A DNA stretch of 21,385 nucleotides, taken from the NCBI GenBank assembly GCA_002424365.1, contig DIRQ01000112.1, positions 1-21,385 of the forward strand, written 5' to 3'. Position 1 is the stretch's first letter; every line of letters starts with the position of its first letter. The position numbers and the translations under genes are program-made. Under the pieces are notes generated by a model. It had not been told where the DNA came from. It worked only from the letters and a program-made list of their open reading frames with translations, and did not search any database. Shown here piece after piece: positions 1 through 6,950 of this stretch. The stretch comes from Syntrophomonas sp. UBA5432 (GTDB lineage Bacteria > Bacillota > Syntrophomonadia > Syntrophomonadales > Syntrophomonadaceae).

Positions 1-119
1 TTGGACGTTTCGGCGAACCGGATGATATTGCCAAAGCAGTTTTCTTTCTCAGCTCTAAGTATTCTGATTATATAACTGGGTTCACTTTGGATGTTAATGG
101 CGGAATGTATATAAGATAA
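1..119 (+). CDS. Short-chain dehydrogenase/reductase, C-terminal end (partial)
   Basis: Only the last 38 codons are inside the window; the reading frame enters at base 3 and stops with TAA at 117-119. The peptide begins GRFGEPDDIAKAVFFLSS and ends DVNGGMYIR. This is the typical C-terminal pattern of classical SDR enzymes such as FabG-type 3-oxoacyl reductases: a GRxGEPxDIA loop, a hydrophobic helix, then ITGxxxxVxGG. The enzyme would be an NAD(P)H-dependent oxidoreductase, but the cofactor site and the catalytic Ser-Tyr-Lys lie upstream of the window, so the substrate cannot be judged. The UspA gene begins only 19 bases downstream, so the two may be co-transcribed. Confidence 0.8.
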   Translation, partial: GRFGEPDDIAKAVFFLSSKYSDYITGFTLDVNGGMYIR

Positions 120-138
120 ATTAAAAGAGGGTGATATT

Positions 139-606
139 TTGTTTAAGAATATATTAGTACCCGTTGATGGTTCTGATCAATCGCTACAAAGTGCTAAAGT
201 TGCAGCTGATTTAGCAATAAAGAATAATGGCAAAATACATTTGTTGTATGTAATACGGTTATATGCATTCGAATATAAAGGGATGGAGGGGAAAACGGAA
301 ATACCGGGGGGTGCCATCGAAATAGGGCAGAGCATTATGGAAAAAATTCGAAGAATCATAGAAAATGATGGTATTGAAATAACTAGCGAAATAGTTTATG
401 GTAATCCGGCTGAAGTGATCATAAAAACATCCCGTGATAGTTTTGATTTAATAGTTATGGGTAGTCGCGGCCTGGGGGGACTCAAAGGTGTGCTTTTGGG
501 CAGTGTAAGTAATCAGGTTAGTCACTACGCTAGCTGTCCTGTGTTACTAACCCGTTTAGGAAAAGAAGAAAACAAAATTATTAATGAAATTGTATCAGCA
601 GTATAA
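139..606 (+). CDS. Universal stress protein, UspA family (ATP-binding type)
   Basis: A 155-residue single-domain universal stress protein, the usual size for the family. It opens with the strand FKNILVPVDGS carrying the conserved Asp10. Near the C-terminus it has the nucleotide-binding signature G108-x2-G111-x9-G121-S122, which marks the ATP-binding branch rather than the non-binding E. coli UspA branch. Such small cytoplasmic proteins bind ATP and are linked to stress or starvation survival; the partner here is unknown. The start is TTG at 139, supported by a GAGGGTGAT ribosome site just upstream. It follows the SDR gene by 19 bases and may share its transcript. A long hairpin at 684-720 could end that transcript. 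Confidence 0.9.
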   Translation: MFKNILVPVDGSDQSLQSAKVAADLAIKNNGKIHLLYVIRLYAFEYKGMEGKTEIPGGAIEIGQSIMEKIRRIIENDGIEITSEIVYGNPAEVIIKTSRDSFDLIVMGSRGLGGLKGVLLGSVSNQVSHYASCPVLLTRLGKEENKIINEIVSAV

Positions 607-683
607 AGTTAGCTGATCCCGGCTTTCGCAAAATTTATAGGATTTATTCGGGAAGTTGTTATAGAAGACATGCAAAGAGATCT

Positions 684-720
684 TAAGGGCAGTTATTTTA
701 AAAATGAATAACTGCCCTTA
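684..720 (+). terminator. Long perfect hairpin downstream of the UspA gene
   Basis: A perfect 14-bp stem (684-697 pairing with 707-720, arm TAAGGGCAGTTATT) closes a 9-base loop. It lies 78 bases after the UspA stop. No T-run follows on either strand, so it is not a textbook intrinsic terminator. It may instead be an mRNA 3'-end stabiliser or a processing hairpin. Confidence 0.5.
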
Positions 721-899
721 ATGCGGGAATTATGGGCCTGGCAGGCATCAATAACCTCGTACATATAACTAACCTAGCGAAAATGAGACAACAAATACCC
801 TGTGTAGCGTCATTTACCTGGATTAAAGGACGCAATTAATATTATAGTAGTTGTGTTGGTATGAAATGGAAATGGAACACGTTAGCAGGGAGATGGGCG
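721..899. other. Intergenic stretch with no recognised feature
   Basis: Between the hairpin and the UPF0316 remnant (gene-free interval 607-1240), no open frame with a credible ribosome site, RNA gene or repeat could be supported. It may hold more heavily decayed sequence of the neighbouring pseudogene, but no similarity to the intact copy at 6951-7290 was seen. Confidence 0.4.
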
Positions 900-1131
900 G
901 TATAATTATAAAAAATATCAAAGGGGCGATCTTGTCGATAGTCGATACACCCTGGGATATTCCGTGACCACCTTTAAAGGTTATGGAGTCAATGGTAACG
1001 ATCGGCTGGTTATCATCGCCATCATTCCTTGCCGGGAATTGGATGGATTAGAAACCCCTGCTAGGCAATAGGATTAACATGATAATTAAGGATGTTAGTA
1101 AGACCTACGGCAAAATCGGCCGGGCTCAGAA
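900..1131 (+). pseudogene. Decayed 3' fragment of a UPF0316 (DUF5698/DUF2179) gene
   Basis: Bases 949-1131 match the 3' part of the intact gene at about 7349-7530. By eye they differ at about 13-14 positions over some 183 bases (about 92% identity), plus a one-base insertion. In the matching frame the fragment reads TLGYSVTTFKGYGVNGNDR. The inserted G near 1051 then shifts the frame and brings an early stop. Weaker similarity (Lys-Tyr-Gln-Arg-Gly matching Lys-His-Trp-Gln-Glu-Gly) reaches back to about 913. The N-terminal membrane part is missing and there is no start codon or ribosome site. It is best explained as the remains of a partial duplication or of a second gene copy that has decayed. 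Confidence 0.85.
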
Positions 1132-1150
1132 AATGTTCAACTTTCTCAAG

Positions 1151-1223
1151 TTACACTGGGACGCTCTTTATTTAACAGTTTTTATATACTATTGTTTGTT
1201 CCAGAATGAACGTCCCGGTGTAA
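1151..1223. repeat. Imperfect 16-bp inverted repeat pair
   Basis: The left arm 1151-1166 (TTACACTGGGACGCTC) and right arm 1208-1223 (GAACGTCCCGGTGTAA) are complementary at 14 of 16 positions, and both mismatches allow G-U pairing in one strand's RNA. The arms are 41 bases apart. The structure lies just downstream of the sensor-kinase stop on the minus strand, where it could act as a 3'-end structure. It could also be the ends of a small degraded mobile element next to the UPF0316 remnant. No T-run was seen. Confidence 0.5.
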
Positions 1224-1240
1224 TAAAGCTGTAACAGTGT

Positions 1241-3277
1241 CTAATTTTCAGACTCTGTTTCAAACCGCAGTTCAACCTTGAATAAATCACCATCAATTTT
1301 GATAAAAAACTTACCGCCGCAGACTTCGGTGAAGGTTTGAGCAATGGACAGTCCCAGTCCTGATCCTTCGCTGCTTCGAGATTTATCTCCACGCACGAAG
1401 CGTTGCAGAATTTCATCTTCATCGAAGGTCATTTCGTAGTTAGCCGTATTTTTAATGGTGGCCGTTACTTCTTTACTGTCCACGGTTAAATCAACAAATA
1501 CCCGTGAACCCGAAAGGGAATACTTCAGTGTGTTCATAATCAGGTTTTCCAGGACGCGATATAGTTTTTTGCCATCACTTATGATGTATACGGGTTCATC
1601 AGGAATATTAATCCGGAAAGTGAGACCGGAGGCGGTAATCGGTTCTTCCATGTCGGCCAGGGTCTGCTTAACCAGACGGGCTAAATCGATTTTCTCCATA
1701 TCAAGGGCCAGGTTGTTACTGCTGGCCTTGGACAAATCGAATAAATCTTGAATCAGGTTTTTCAAGTGCTCCGACTTTTGGGTCAGAATTCTAATGTAAT
1801 CATTTACGTGTTCGGGGAGCCCCTCTTCTTTGTTCAGCAGATCAACGTAGCTGATAATAGAGGTCAGAGGGGTTTTTAAATCATGTGATACATTAGTGAT
1901 GAGAACGATTTTCATGCGTTCGGATTTCATCTTTTCGGTGACAGCAGTGCCCATACCTTCCTGGATGGAGTTGAGGTTTTGTACGGCAGGGTAAATGTCG
2001 GCATCTTCTGCTACCTCCAAATGGGTTTCCATATCACCGTTTTTAATAAGCCCAATGTGATCCATCAATTTGCCCAGGTCGCTCAAGGTTTCGTCGTAGC
2101 GCTTCAGATATCGGTAAATAAGGTATATGCCTGCACCGGCTATCAGTAAGGCCAACAGTAAAGTCCCTCCGCTTGAACCAGTCAGAACAAAGATAACCGA
2201 TATCAGAGCCAGAACCGCCTCTACTCCAACTAGCATATAGGCTCGTTTCAGCATCGACTTTTGCCAGGTATACCGCTTTTCATATTTGCGGTACCAGGTT
2301 AAAAGAGAGTTGATTGAGTTGGGGGTGAAAAAGTTTTTACCGTTAACAATCAGATCAATCAGCATTAGGTAAAACCACCAGAAGCAAGCGATTAAGATGC
2401 AACTGATAAAGGTAACACCCAGTACCTGGGCAACTGGAGCGCCCCAACCGGGATAATAGTTGAAACCAAATACTCCAAAAAACACTAAAACCAGGAGGGC
2501 AAGCAATATCTTGACTTCCAGCCACATCCGGTTTGACCAGGAGGCAAGCTTACGGTCAAATTCGCGCTTGGATGGACGATTGATTATTGCCAAGACCAGC
2601 AACAATAATCCCAGTACCAGGAGCCCTATATAAATCCAGCCCATGATAGCCAGAAATTGCTGTTCCCCATAGTATTTGGAATGAGCGTAGGGGTTTTTCA
2701 CCAGGTTATCCTTGACTGCCAGCACGACCCGGACATTGGACAAATATTTGGGAGTAAGGTCATAGATATAACCATGAAATATTCTCTGATAGCCGCTGTC
2801 CAATCTCTGCATATCGATCTCTTTACCATGGTCAATCACCCGCAGCTTTTCCCCATCAAAATACCAGCAGTAGCTATATCCGGAAGGTAAGGCCGGTGTC
2901 TTTCCTGAATCAGAAAGGGAAGATGGCTCCGGCGTGATATTCTGTACGAGAAAGTTGTTATTTTTGTTAACCCCATAATACTTCAAGTTTGCTCCCTCAT
3001 TATCCAGGACGCTTTTAGTTATTTCCATGGAGTCGGTATCCTGAGATGAAGGGTCAGCTACCAGAGAAAAAAGTTGCCCATAATAGTCGGCTGTCCGCTG
3101 CTTGAAGACAGTGCTGTTTTTATAGTCAATAAAAGGAGCCTTCAGGGCCTCCCAATTTCCTCCTGAGTGCCAGAACACAGAGAAAACAGAAATAAGCAGG
3201 CCGATCATAATACTAACGGCCAGAAAAAAACACAGCCAGGCTGCAAACGGTTTAGATTTTTTCAATTTTATATCCAA
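1241..3277 (-). CDS. Membrane sensor histidine kinase of a two-component system
   Basis: A 678-residue kinase expected to autophosphorylate in response to an unknown signal and pass the phosphate to the adjacent OmpR-type regulator. One membrane helix lies at about 11-33, followed by an extracytoplasmic region of about 175 residues with no recognised domain. Five more helices follow at about 208-232, 256-273, 284-308, 346-366 and 371-390. The H-box is NVSHDLKTPLTS with phospho-accepting His465. The ATP-binding domain has an N-box (N578, N582) and a G-box GSGLGLSIAQ (about 638-647). The start is TTG at 3277, inside the regulator gene, giving a 26-base overlap and probable translational coupling. 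The long multi-helix membrane region is larger than in the common two-helix kinases. Signal and targets cannot be inferred. Confidence 0.93.
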   Translation of the reverse strand: MDIKLKKSKPFAAWLCFFLAVSIMIGLLISVFSVFWHSGGNWEALKAPFIDYKNSTVFKQRTADYYGQLFSLVADPSSQDTDSMEITKSVLDNEGANLKYYGVNKNNNFLVQNITPEPSSLSDSGKTPALPSGYSYCWYFDGEKLRVIDHGKEIDMQRLDSGYQRIFHGYIYDLTPKYLSNVRVVLAVKDNLVKNPYAHSKYYGEQQFLAIMGWIYIGLLVLGLLLLVLAIINRPSKREFDRKLASWSNRMWLEVKILLALLVLVFFGVFGFNYYPGWGAPVAQVLGVTFISCILIACFWWFYLMLIDLIVNGKNFFTPNSINSLLTWYRKYEKRYTWQKSMLKRAYMLVGVEAVLALISVIFVLTGSSGGTLLLALLIAGAGIYLIYRYLKRYDETLSDLGKLMDHIGLIKNGDMETHLEVAEDADIYPAVQNLNSIQEGMGTAVTEKMKSERMKIVLITNVSHDLKTPLTSIISYVDLLNKEEGLPEHVNDYIRILTQKSEHLKNLIQDLFDLSKASSNNLALDMEKIDLARLVKQTLADMEEPITASGLTFRINIPDEPVYIISDGKKLYRVLENLIMNTLKYSLSGSRVFVDLTVDSKEVTATIKNTANYEMTFDEDEILQRFVRGDKSRSSEGSGLGLSIAQTFTEVCGGKFFIKIDGDLFKVELRFETESEN

Positions 3278-3953
3278 TGCCCCATACCACCTTTAAGTAT
3301 TTAGGCTCTTTCGGGTTTATCTCGATTTTTTCCCGGATACGGCGAATATGTACCATAACCGTATTTTCCACTTTGTAGGCTGGTTCTTCCCAGACCCGCT
3401 CGTAAATTTCCTCAGCCGGGAAGATGCGTCCGGGAAAGCGCATTAATAGCTCCATAATTTTCGTTTCCGTGGCGGTCAATCTGACCGGTTCGCCATCAAC
3501 CGTCAGGGTATGGCTTTCCAGGTCAAAACACAGCCCGCCCGATTGCAGGAGGTTTGCTCGGTTTGTGACATTGACATCCCCCAGGCGGAGATAGCGTCTT
3601 AACTGCGACTTGACCCGGGCCATAAGCTCCATGGTGTTGAAAGGCTTGGTAACATAATCATCGGCACCCATGGAAAGCCCCAGTATTTTATCCGTGTCTT
3701 CGGATTTAGCCGACAAAATGATTATAGGAATGTTTTTTTCTTCACGAATTTTAAGGGTTGCGGATAGCCCATCCAATTTTGGCATCATCACATCCAGGAT
3801 AATCAACTGTATGTTCTGGGTGCTGATAATATCGAGGGCCTGTAATCCATCATAGGCTTTTAGTACTTCATAACCTTCATTCTGAAGGTTAATAGCGATG
3901 GCATTAACGATTTCTCGGTCATCATCGACCACCAGGACCCGTTGTTTTTCCAC
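3252..3953 (-). CDS. OmpR/PhoB-family response regulator
   Basis: A DNA-binding regulator with a receiver domain followed by a winged-helix transcriptional domain, about 233 residues. Receiver landmarks are the acidic triad Asp10-Asp11-Asp12, phospho-acceptor Asp54 in LILDVMMPK, Ser81 and Lys103 in the VTKPF turn. The C-terminal half carries the OmpR pattern ending NTVMVHIRRIREKIE then VWGIGYK. The frame is open to a GTG at 3965. GTG at 3953 is preferred because AGGTGGTGA sits five bases in front of it, whereas the upstream GTG codons lie within that ribosome site. It overlaps the kinase gene by 26 bases, so the pair forms one operon. Direct repeats at 4042-4059 suggest autoregulation. Confidence 0.95.
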   Translation of the reverse strand: MEKQRVLVVDDDREIVNAIAINLQNEGYEVLKAYDGLQALDIISTQNIQLIILDVMMPKLDGLSATLKIREEKNIPIIILSAKSEDTDKILGLSMGADDYVTKPFNTMELMARVKSQLRRYLRLGDVNVTNRANLLQSGGLCFDLESHTLTVDGEPVRLTATETKIMELLMRFPGRIFPAEEIYERVWEEPAYKVENTVMVHIRRIREKIEINPKEPKYLKVVWGIGYKIEKI

Positions 3954-4000
3954 CCATATCACCACCTTTCATTCCGTAAATATTAAACCCAAGAACCTTG

Positions 4001-4028
4001 ACTATACCTTAAGTAGCAAGGCTAACAA
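4001..4028 (-). promoter_or_regulatory. Candidate sigma-A promoter for the two-component operon
   Basis: Read on the minus strand, a -35 box TTGTTA (4023-4028) and a -10 box TATAGT (4001-4006) are separated by 16 bases. The -10 box lies about 48 bases ahead of the regulator start. Each box departs from consensus by only one or two bases. Confidence 0.5.
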
Positions 4029-4041
4029 AAAACTGGACAAA

Positions 4042-4059
4042 TTTCTTAAGAATTTCTTA
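4042..4059 (-). promoter_or_regulatory. Direct-repeat operator candidate for the OmpR-type regulator
   Basis: On the minus strand TAAGAAA occurs twice, separated by TTCT, giving an 11-bp repeat period (4042-4048 and 4053-4059). Paired 7-bp direct repeats with a 4-bp gap are the usual binding geometry for dimers of OmpR/PhoB-family regulators. The pair lies 13 bases upstream of the proposed -35 box, a position suited to activation. Confidence 0.45.
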
Positions 4060-4287
4060 CATTGGCTCTATAGCAACATAGTTTATTGTGGAGTTCATTA
4101 TTTGTACCGTCAACTAAAGTGAGACAAGAAAAAAACTTGCTTAATCATCACATGTAAAACAAGGACAGTGTTATTCATTTTGATGTAGGTTATTGGGAGA
4201 AGTGGGATATGTAATAATTACTGGAAGGTGGTAAAAGACGAAAAAACTAGGGGCACTGGTATCACTATGCCATTAACTAGTCGAGAA

Positions 4288-4473
4288 TTACTTATTTTTA
4301 TTTATAATAATTCCTATAACAGAGCCGAGAAATACCCCAACAAGAATAAATGGAGTCTGCTGCAGGCTTATATGACCCTTAATAAAGTAGTATCCGATTT
4401 CAAAGCATATACCACCCAAAGCAAAACCGATAAAAATAAAAATATATTGGCGTTGTTTTTGATTGAATTTCAT
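4288..4473 (-). CDS. Small two-helix membrane protein of unknown function
   Basis: A 61-residue protein starting at ATG 4473, preceded by GGGGG six bases upstream. The frame is open further upstream, but no other start has a ribosome site. It starts MKFNQKQRQ, then shows a hydrophobic helix at about 11-31, a short polar turn (KGHISLQQT), and a second helix at about 41-57 ending in NKNK. The charge distribution suggests both termini face the cytoplasm. An extended -10 promoter lies just upstream on the same strand. The plus-strand frame over the same bases has no hydrophobic pattern or good ribosome site. No family was recognised. Confidence 0.6.
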   Translation of the reverse strand: MKFNQKQRQYIFIFIGFALGGICFEIGYYFIKGHISLQQTPFILVGVFLGSVIGIIINKNK

Positions 4474-4500
4474 AAATAACCCCCGGCAATGTTTGAACAA

Positions 4501-4513
4501 ATTATAGCATAAG
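4501..4513 (-). promoter_or_regulatory. Extended -10 promoter for the 61-residue membrane protein
   Basis: The minus strand reads TGCTATAAT near 4501-4510, an exact TATAAT with the extended TGn motif. It lies about 28 bases before the ATG at 4473. No good -35 box is visible, which is tolerated with an extended -10. Confidence 0.45.
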
Positions 4514-4598
4514 ATATTTAGGGGAACATAAGACGTCTTCATAATAGATTATTTAGGTTACGGTTTCCCTAACAAATAACTCTGATTTAATTTAAATG

Positions 4599-4625
4599 GC
4601 CAGGAACTAATTTTTAGTACCTGGC
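4599..4625. terminator. Hairpin between the acyl-CoA synthetase and the small membrane protein
   Basis: A 12-bp stem with one mismatch (4599-4610 with 4614-4625, arm GCCAGGAACTAA) and a TTT loop. Short A/T-rich tails flank it on both sides, so it could terminate the synthetase transcript on the minus strand. Its sequence and right flank resemble the hairpin at 6886-6919. Confidence 0.5.
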
Positions 4626-4689
4626 TCTTAATTTGTAGATTTGAACAACCTACTGCAAATCAGCCGCGATGGATTACCGTTACTTTACA

Positions 4690-6609
4690 CTATTCACCAT
4701 AAATTTTATTTATCAGATTCTCGAAGTTCTTTAATACATTACGATGTTTAAGCTTTAAGGTCGGGGTCACTTCGTCCATAGAATCTAAAAAACGCCGGTT
4801 GACAATCTCAAAATGCTTGATTTGTTCAAATGTCTCCAGATTTTCATTAGCAGCGCAAATTTCATTATTAATAAGTTCTCTAATCAACGGGTGATTAATA
4901 AAGTCCTGACCTACCTCAACACAAATCCTTTCAGCTTCTTCACCAAGGAATTGCAGTTGTGATTCATCAAAATCAATTTGTTGGTCCTTAAAATATTGTA
5001 TGAAGAATTCAAATTTGGGTACTACCAGAGCAGCTATGAACCTTTTGTCATCACCAATGGCACACAGCTGCTCAATATAGCGACTAGTAGTAAAATTGTT
5101 TTCGACTTTGGCGCGGGGGACATTTTTACCGGTATCCAGAACCATAATGCTTTTTTTTCGATCTACGACTTTCAAATAACCATCAGGGAGCATTTCTACG
5201 ATATCCCCAGTTTTAAAGAAACCGTCTTTAGTAAAGGCTTCAGTGGTTGCTTCGGGATTATTAAAATATTCCAGAAAGACATTATCAGCTCTTACCAACC
5301 ACTCTCCATCTTCGGCAATTCTGCCTTCTACTCCTGATTGAACCGGTCCAATAGAACCAGGTAGAACTTTTCTCAGGTTATTTAAATTAACGGTGTTACA
5401 AGTCTCAGTAAGTCCGTATCCTTCTACTATCCTTATACCCATAGCCATAAAGGATTTGCATAGTTCAGCCGATAGGCTGGCAGAGGCCGAAAACGAGAGA
5501 CGGTAGCGACCGCCGAGTAGTCCACGTACGCGGCTGAAAACATTTTTGTCAGCCCATAAGTATTCCTTTTTTAATTCCGCAGGTAATCCTTCGGTAAAGT
5601 CAACATCAAATCCCATATCCACAAATCCGTTTTCATCGGCGCGAGCATCAACTACTCTACGGCCAATATCCATAGCTTTCTCAAACTTTTCAGCTCCTTC
5701 AGGAGTACTTCCAGCTATTTCCCTGACTGTCACAAAAACCCGCTCAAAAATACGTGGGACCGACATAAATATGGTGGGCTTAAAGGTAAAGATATCTTGA
5801 ACAATAGTTGAAGGTTTGCGGGCATAGGCGATAGCTACACCATTATGAATTGCCATAAACATTCCGCATTGCCGTTCAAAAGAATGGGATAGGGGAAGGA
5901 AGGATAGACAGACATCCTGGCCTGGTAAGAGATCGAATCCATTAGTAGCAAAATTACGTAGATCCAAACAATTGGCAGCAATAATACTTTGGTGAGTATG
6001 TACTACTCCTTTAGCCTTACCGGTAGTACCGGAAGTATAAATAATGGTAGACCAATCCCATAACTTAATGGCATGCCATCTCTTTTCATAAGCGTAGGGA
6101 TGGCTTACCAGGTACTTGCGACCAATAGTTCGCAGTTGGTCAAGACTAATAAAACGCGGATGTTCAGGCACCGGGATGTTATCCATAACAATTATTTTTT
6201 CCACGGTAGGCATTTTTTCCAAGCCCTTAAGGACCTTATCGATACCCTCCTGATCCTGGACGAAAAGAAATTTAGAACCGGAATCATTCACTAAATGTTT
6301 CATTTCTTGTACGGAAGAACTGGGATAGACGGGAACACTAACCGCACCTGTATTTATTATTGAAAAATCCACCCATAACCATTGGGGGCAGTTATAACTC
6401 ATTATCGCTGCCCGCTCACCATTATTAATTCCCAGTGACATCAGACCAGCAGTTAAATCTTTGACAATAAAGCCAACTTCAGTAAAGGTCAGGTTAGTTA
6501 CTTTGCCATCCTGGTCGTAAAAATACTGCAGTGGAAGATCTCCATAACAACTTAGCGATTCGTCAAACATCTGAGCTAAGGTCATGTACTTAATTTTACC
6601 GCGACCCAT
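4690..6609 (-). CDS. Long-chain acyl-CoA synthetase, AMP-forming (FAA1 type)
   Basis: A 639-residue adenylate-forming enzyme that activates fatty acids to acyl-CoA via an acyl-AMP intermediate. The ATP-binding loop is YTSGTTGKAKG (191-201). The A5 motif is EGYGLTET (396-403). FFKTGDI (about 464-470) is followed by DRKKSIMVLDTGKNVPR (483-499), the A7-A8 core. A lysine in TPTLKLKHR near the C-terminus matches the catalytic lysine. Length and the insert around 300-355 fit the long-chain COG1022 branch rather than short-chain acetyl-CoA synthetases. The start is ATG 6609, with AGGAGGGG upstream. It stands alone on the minus strand. In a fatty-acid-oxidising clostridium it would feed beta-oxidation, but chain-length preference cannot be read from sequence. 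Confidence 0.93.
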   Translation of the reverse strand: MGRGKIKYMTLAQMFDESLSCYGDLPLQYFYDQDGKVTNLTFTEVGFIVKDLTAGLMSLGINNGERAAIMSYNCPQWLWVDFSIINTGAVSVPVYPSSSVQEMKHLVNDSGSKFLFVQDQEGIDKVLKGLEKMPTVEKIIVMDNIPVPEHPRFISLDQLRTIGRKYLVSHPYAYEKRWHAIKLWDWSTIIYTSGTTGKAKGVVHTHQSIIAANCLDLRNFATNGFDLLPGQDVCLSFLPLSHSFERQCGMFMAIHNGVAIAYARKPSTIVQDIFTFKPTIFMSVPRIFERVFVTVREIAGSTPEGAEKFEKAMDIGRRVVDARADENGFVDMGFDVDFTEGLPAELKKEYLWADKNVFSRVRGLLGGRYRLSFSASASLSAELCKSFMAMGIRIVEGYGLTETCNTVNLNNLRKVLPGSIGPVQSGVEGRIAEDGEWLVRADNVFLEYFNNPEATTEAFTKDGFFKTGDIVEMLPDGYLKVVDRKKSIMVLDTGKNVPRAKVENNFTTSRYIEQLCAIGDDKRFIAALVVPKFEFFIQYFKDQQIDFDESQLQFLGEEAERICVEVGQDFINHPLIRELINNEICAANENLETFEQIKHFEIVNRRFLDSMDEVTPTLKLKHRNVLKNFENLINKIYGE

Positions 6610-6885
6610 TTGACGTCCCCCCTCCTAAATTATAAAATATTTAGAATATTTGGAAAATAATATCTATACATAGATTATATGCTAATAAGACTGAAACTTG
6701 AATACTATGTAAAATTAGTGGATAATATACAGGTAAATTAAAGGTATTGCGGATAATGCTACTAGATATCGCTATAATCCTCTGTGGATGGGAACAAATA
6801 ACTACAATCAGACGTCTAAATACTATTAGCGCAGAAAGGGGCATCAATATCCAAAGTTTTCTTTAACTTTAGTATTAAGATAATA
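6610..6885. other. Divergent intergenic region, acyl-CoA synthetase / UPF0316 gene
   Basis: Very A/T-rich. It must contain the promoters of the two divergent genes. A TATAAT occurs on the minus strand at 6629-6634, but it is too close to the synthetase ribosome site and lacks a -35 box. No promoter is assigned with confidence. The minus-strand frame 6641-6847 has no credible ribosome site and is not called. Confidence 0.4.
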
Positions 6886-6919
6886 AGCCAGGTACTGCTT
6901 TTTTAAAACGTACCTGGCT
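6886..6919 (+). terminator. Hairpin in the leader of the UPF0316 gene, terminator-like
   Basis: A perfect 10-bp stem (AGCCAGGTAC 6886-6895 with 6910-6919) closes a 14-base T/A-rich loop and is followed by TTTTGATTT. It sits directly upstream of the ribosome site of the gene at 6951. As no plus-strand gene precedes it, it may act as a leader attenuator, or may simply be a repeat copy of the hairpin at 4599-4625. Confidence 0.45.
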
Positions 6920-6950
6920 TTTGATTTGCAAAATTGGAGGTGAAATATAT

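Larger units (their letters stand above)
3954..4287. other. Intergenic region upstream of the two-component operon
   Basis: This 334-base stretch holds the minus-strand promoter and the direct repeats listed separately. The remainder, about 4065-4287, is A/T-rich and shows no convincing gene, strong terminator or RNA family. Confidence 0.5.

Noticed and set aside
4232..4287. Minus-strand terminator after the 61-residue membrane protein
   Set aside because: Only a five-pair stem with a distant T-run can be formed, which is too weak to call.
4228..4479. Plus-strand open frame of 83 codons
   Set aside because: It has no proper ribosome site and no domain-like pattern, and it lies antisense to the better supported two-helix membrane protein.
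6629..6657. TATAAT on the minus strand as promoter of the acyl-CoA synthetase
   Set aside because: The start of transcription would fall within the ribosome site, and the -35 position (TTTTCC) is poor.
6641..6847. Minus-strand open frame of 68 codons upstream of the acyl-CoA synthetase
   Set aside because: It lies in very A/T-rich DNA without a credible ribosome site, and the hydrophobic composition is expected by chance there.
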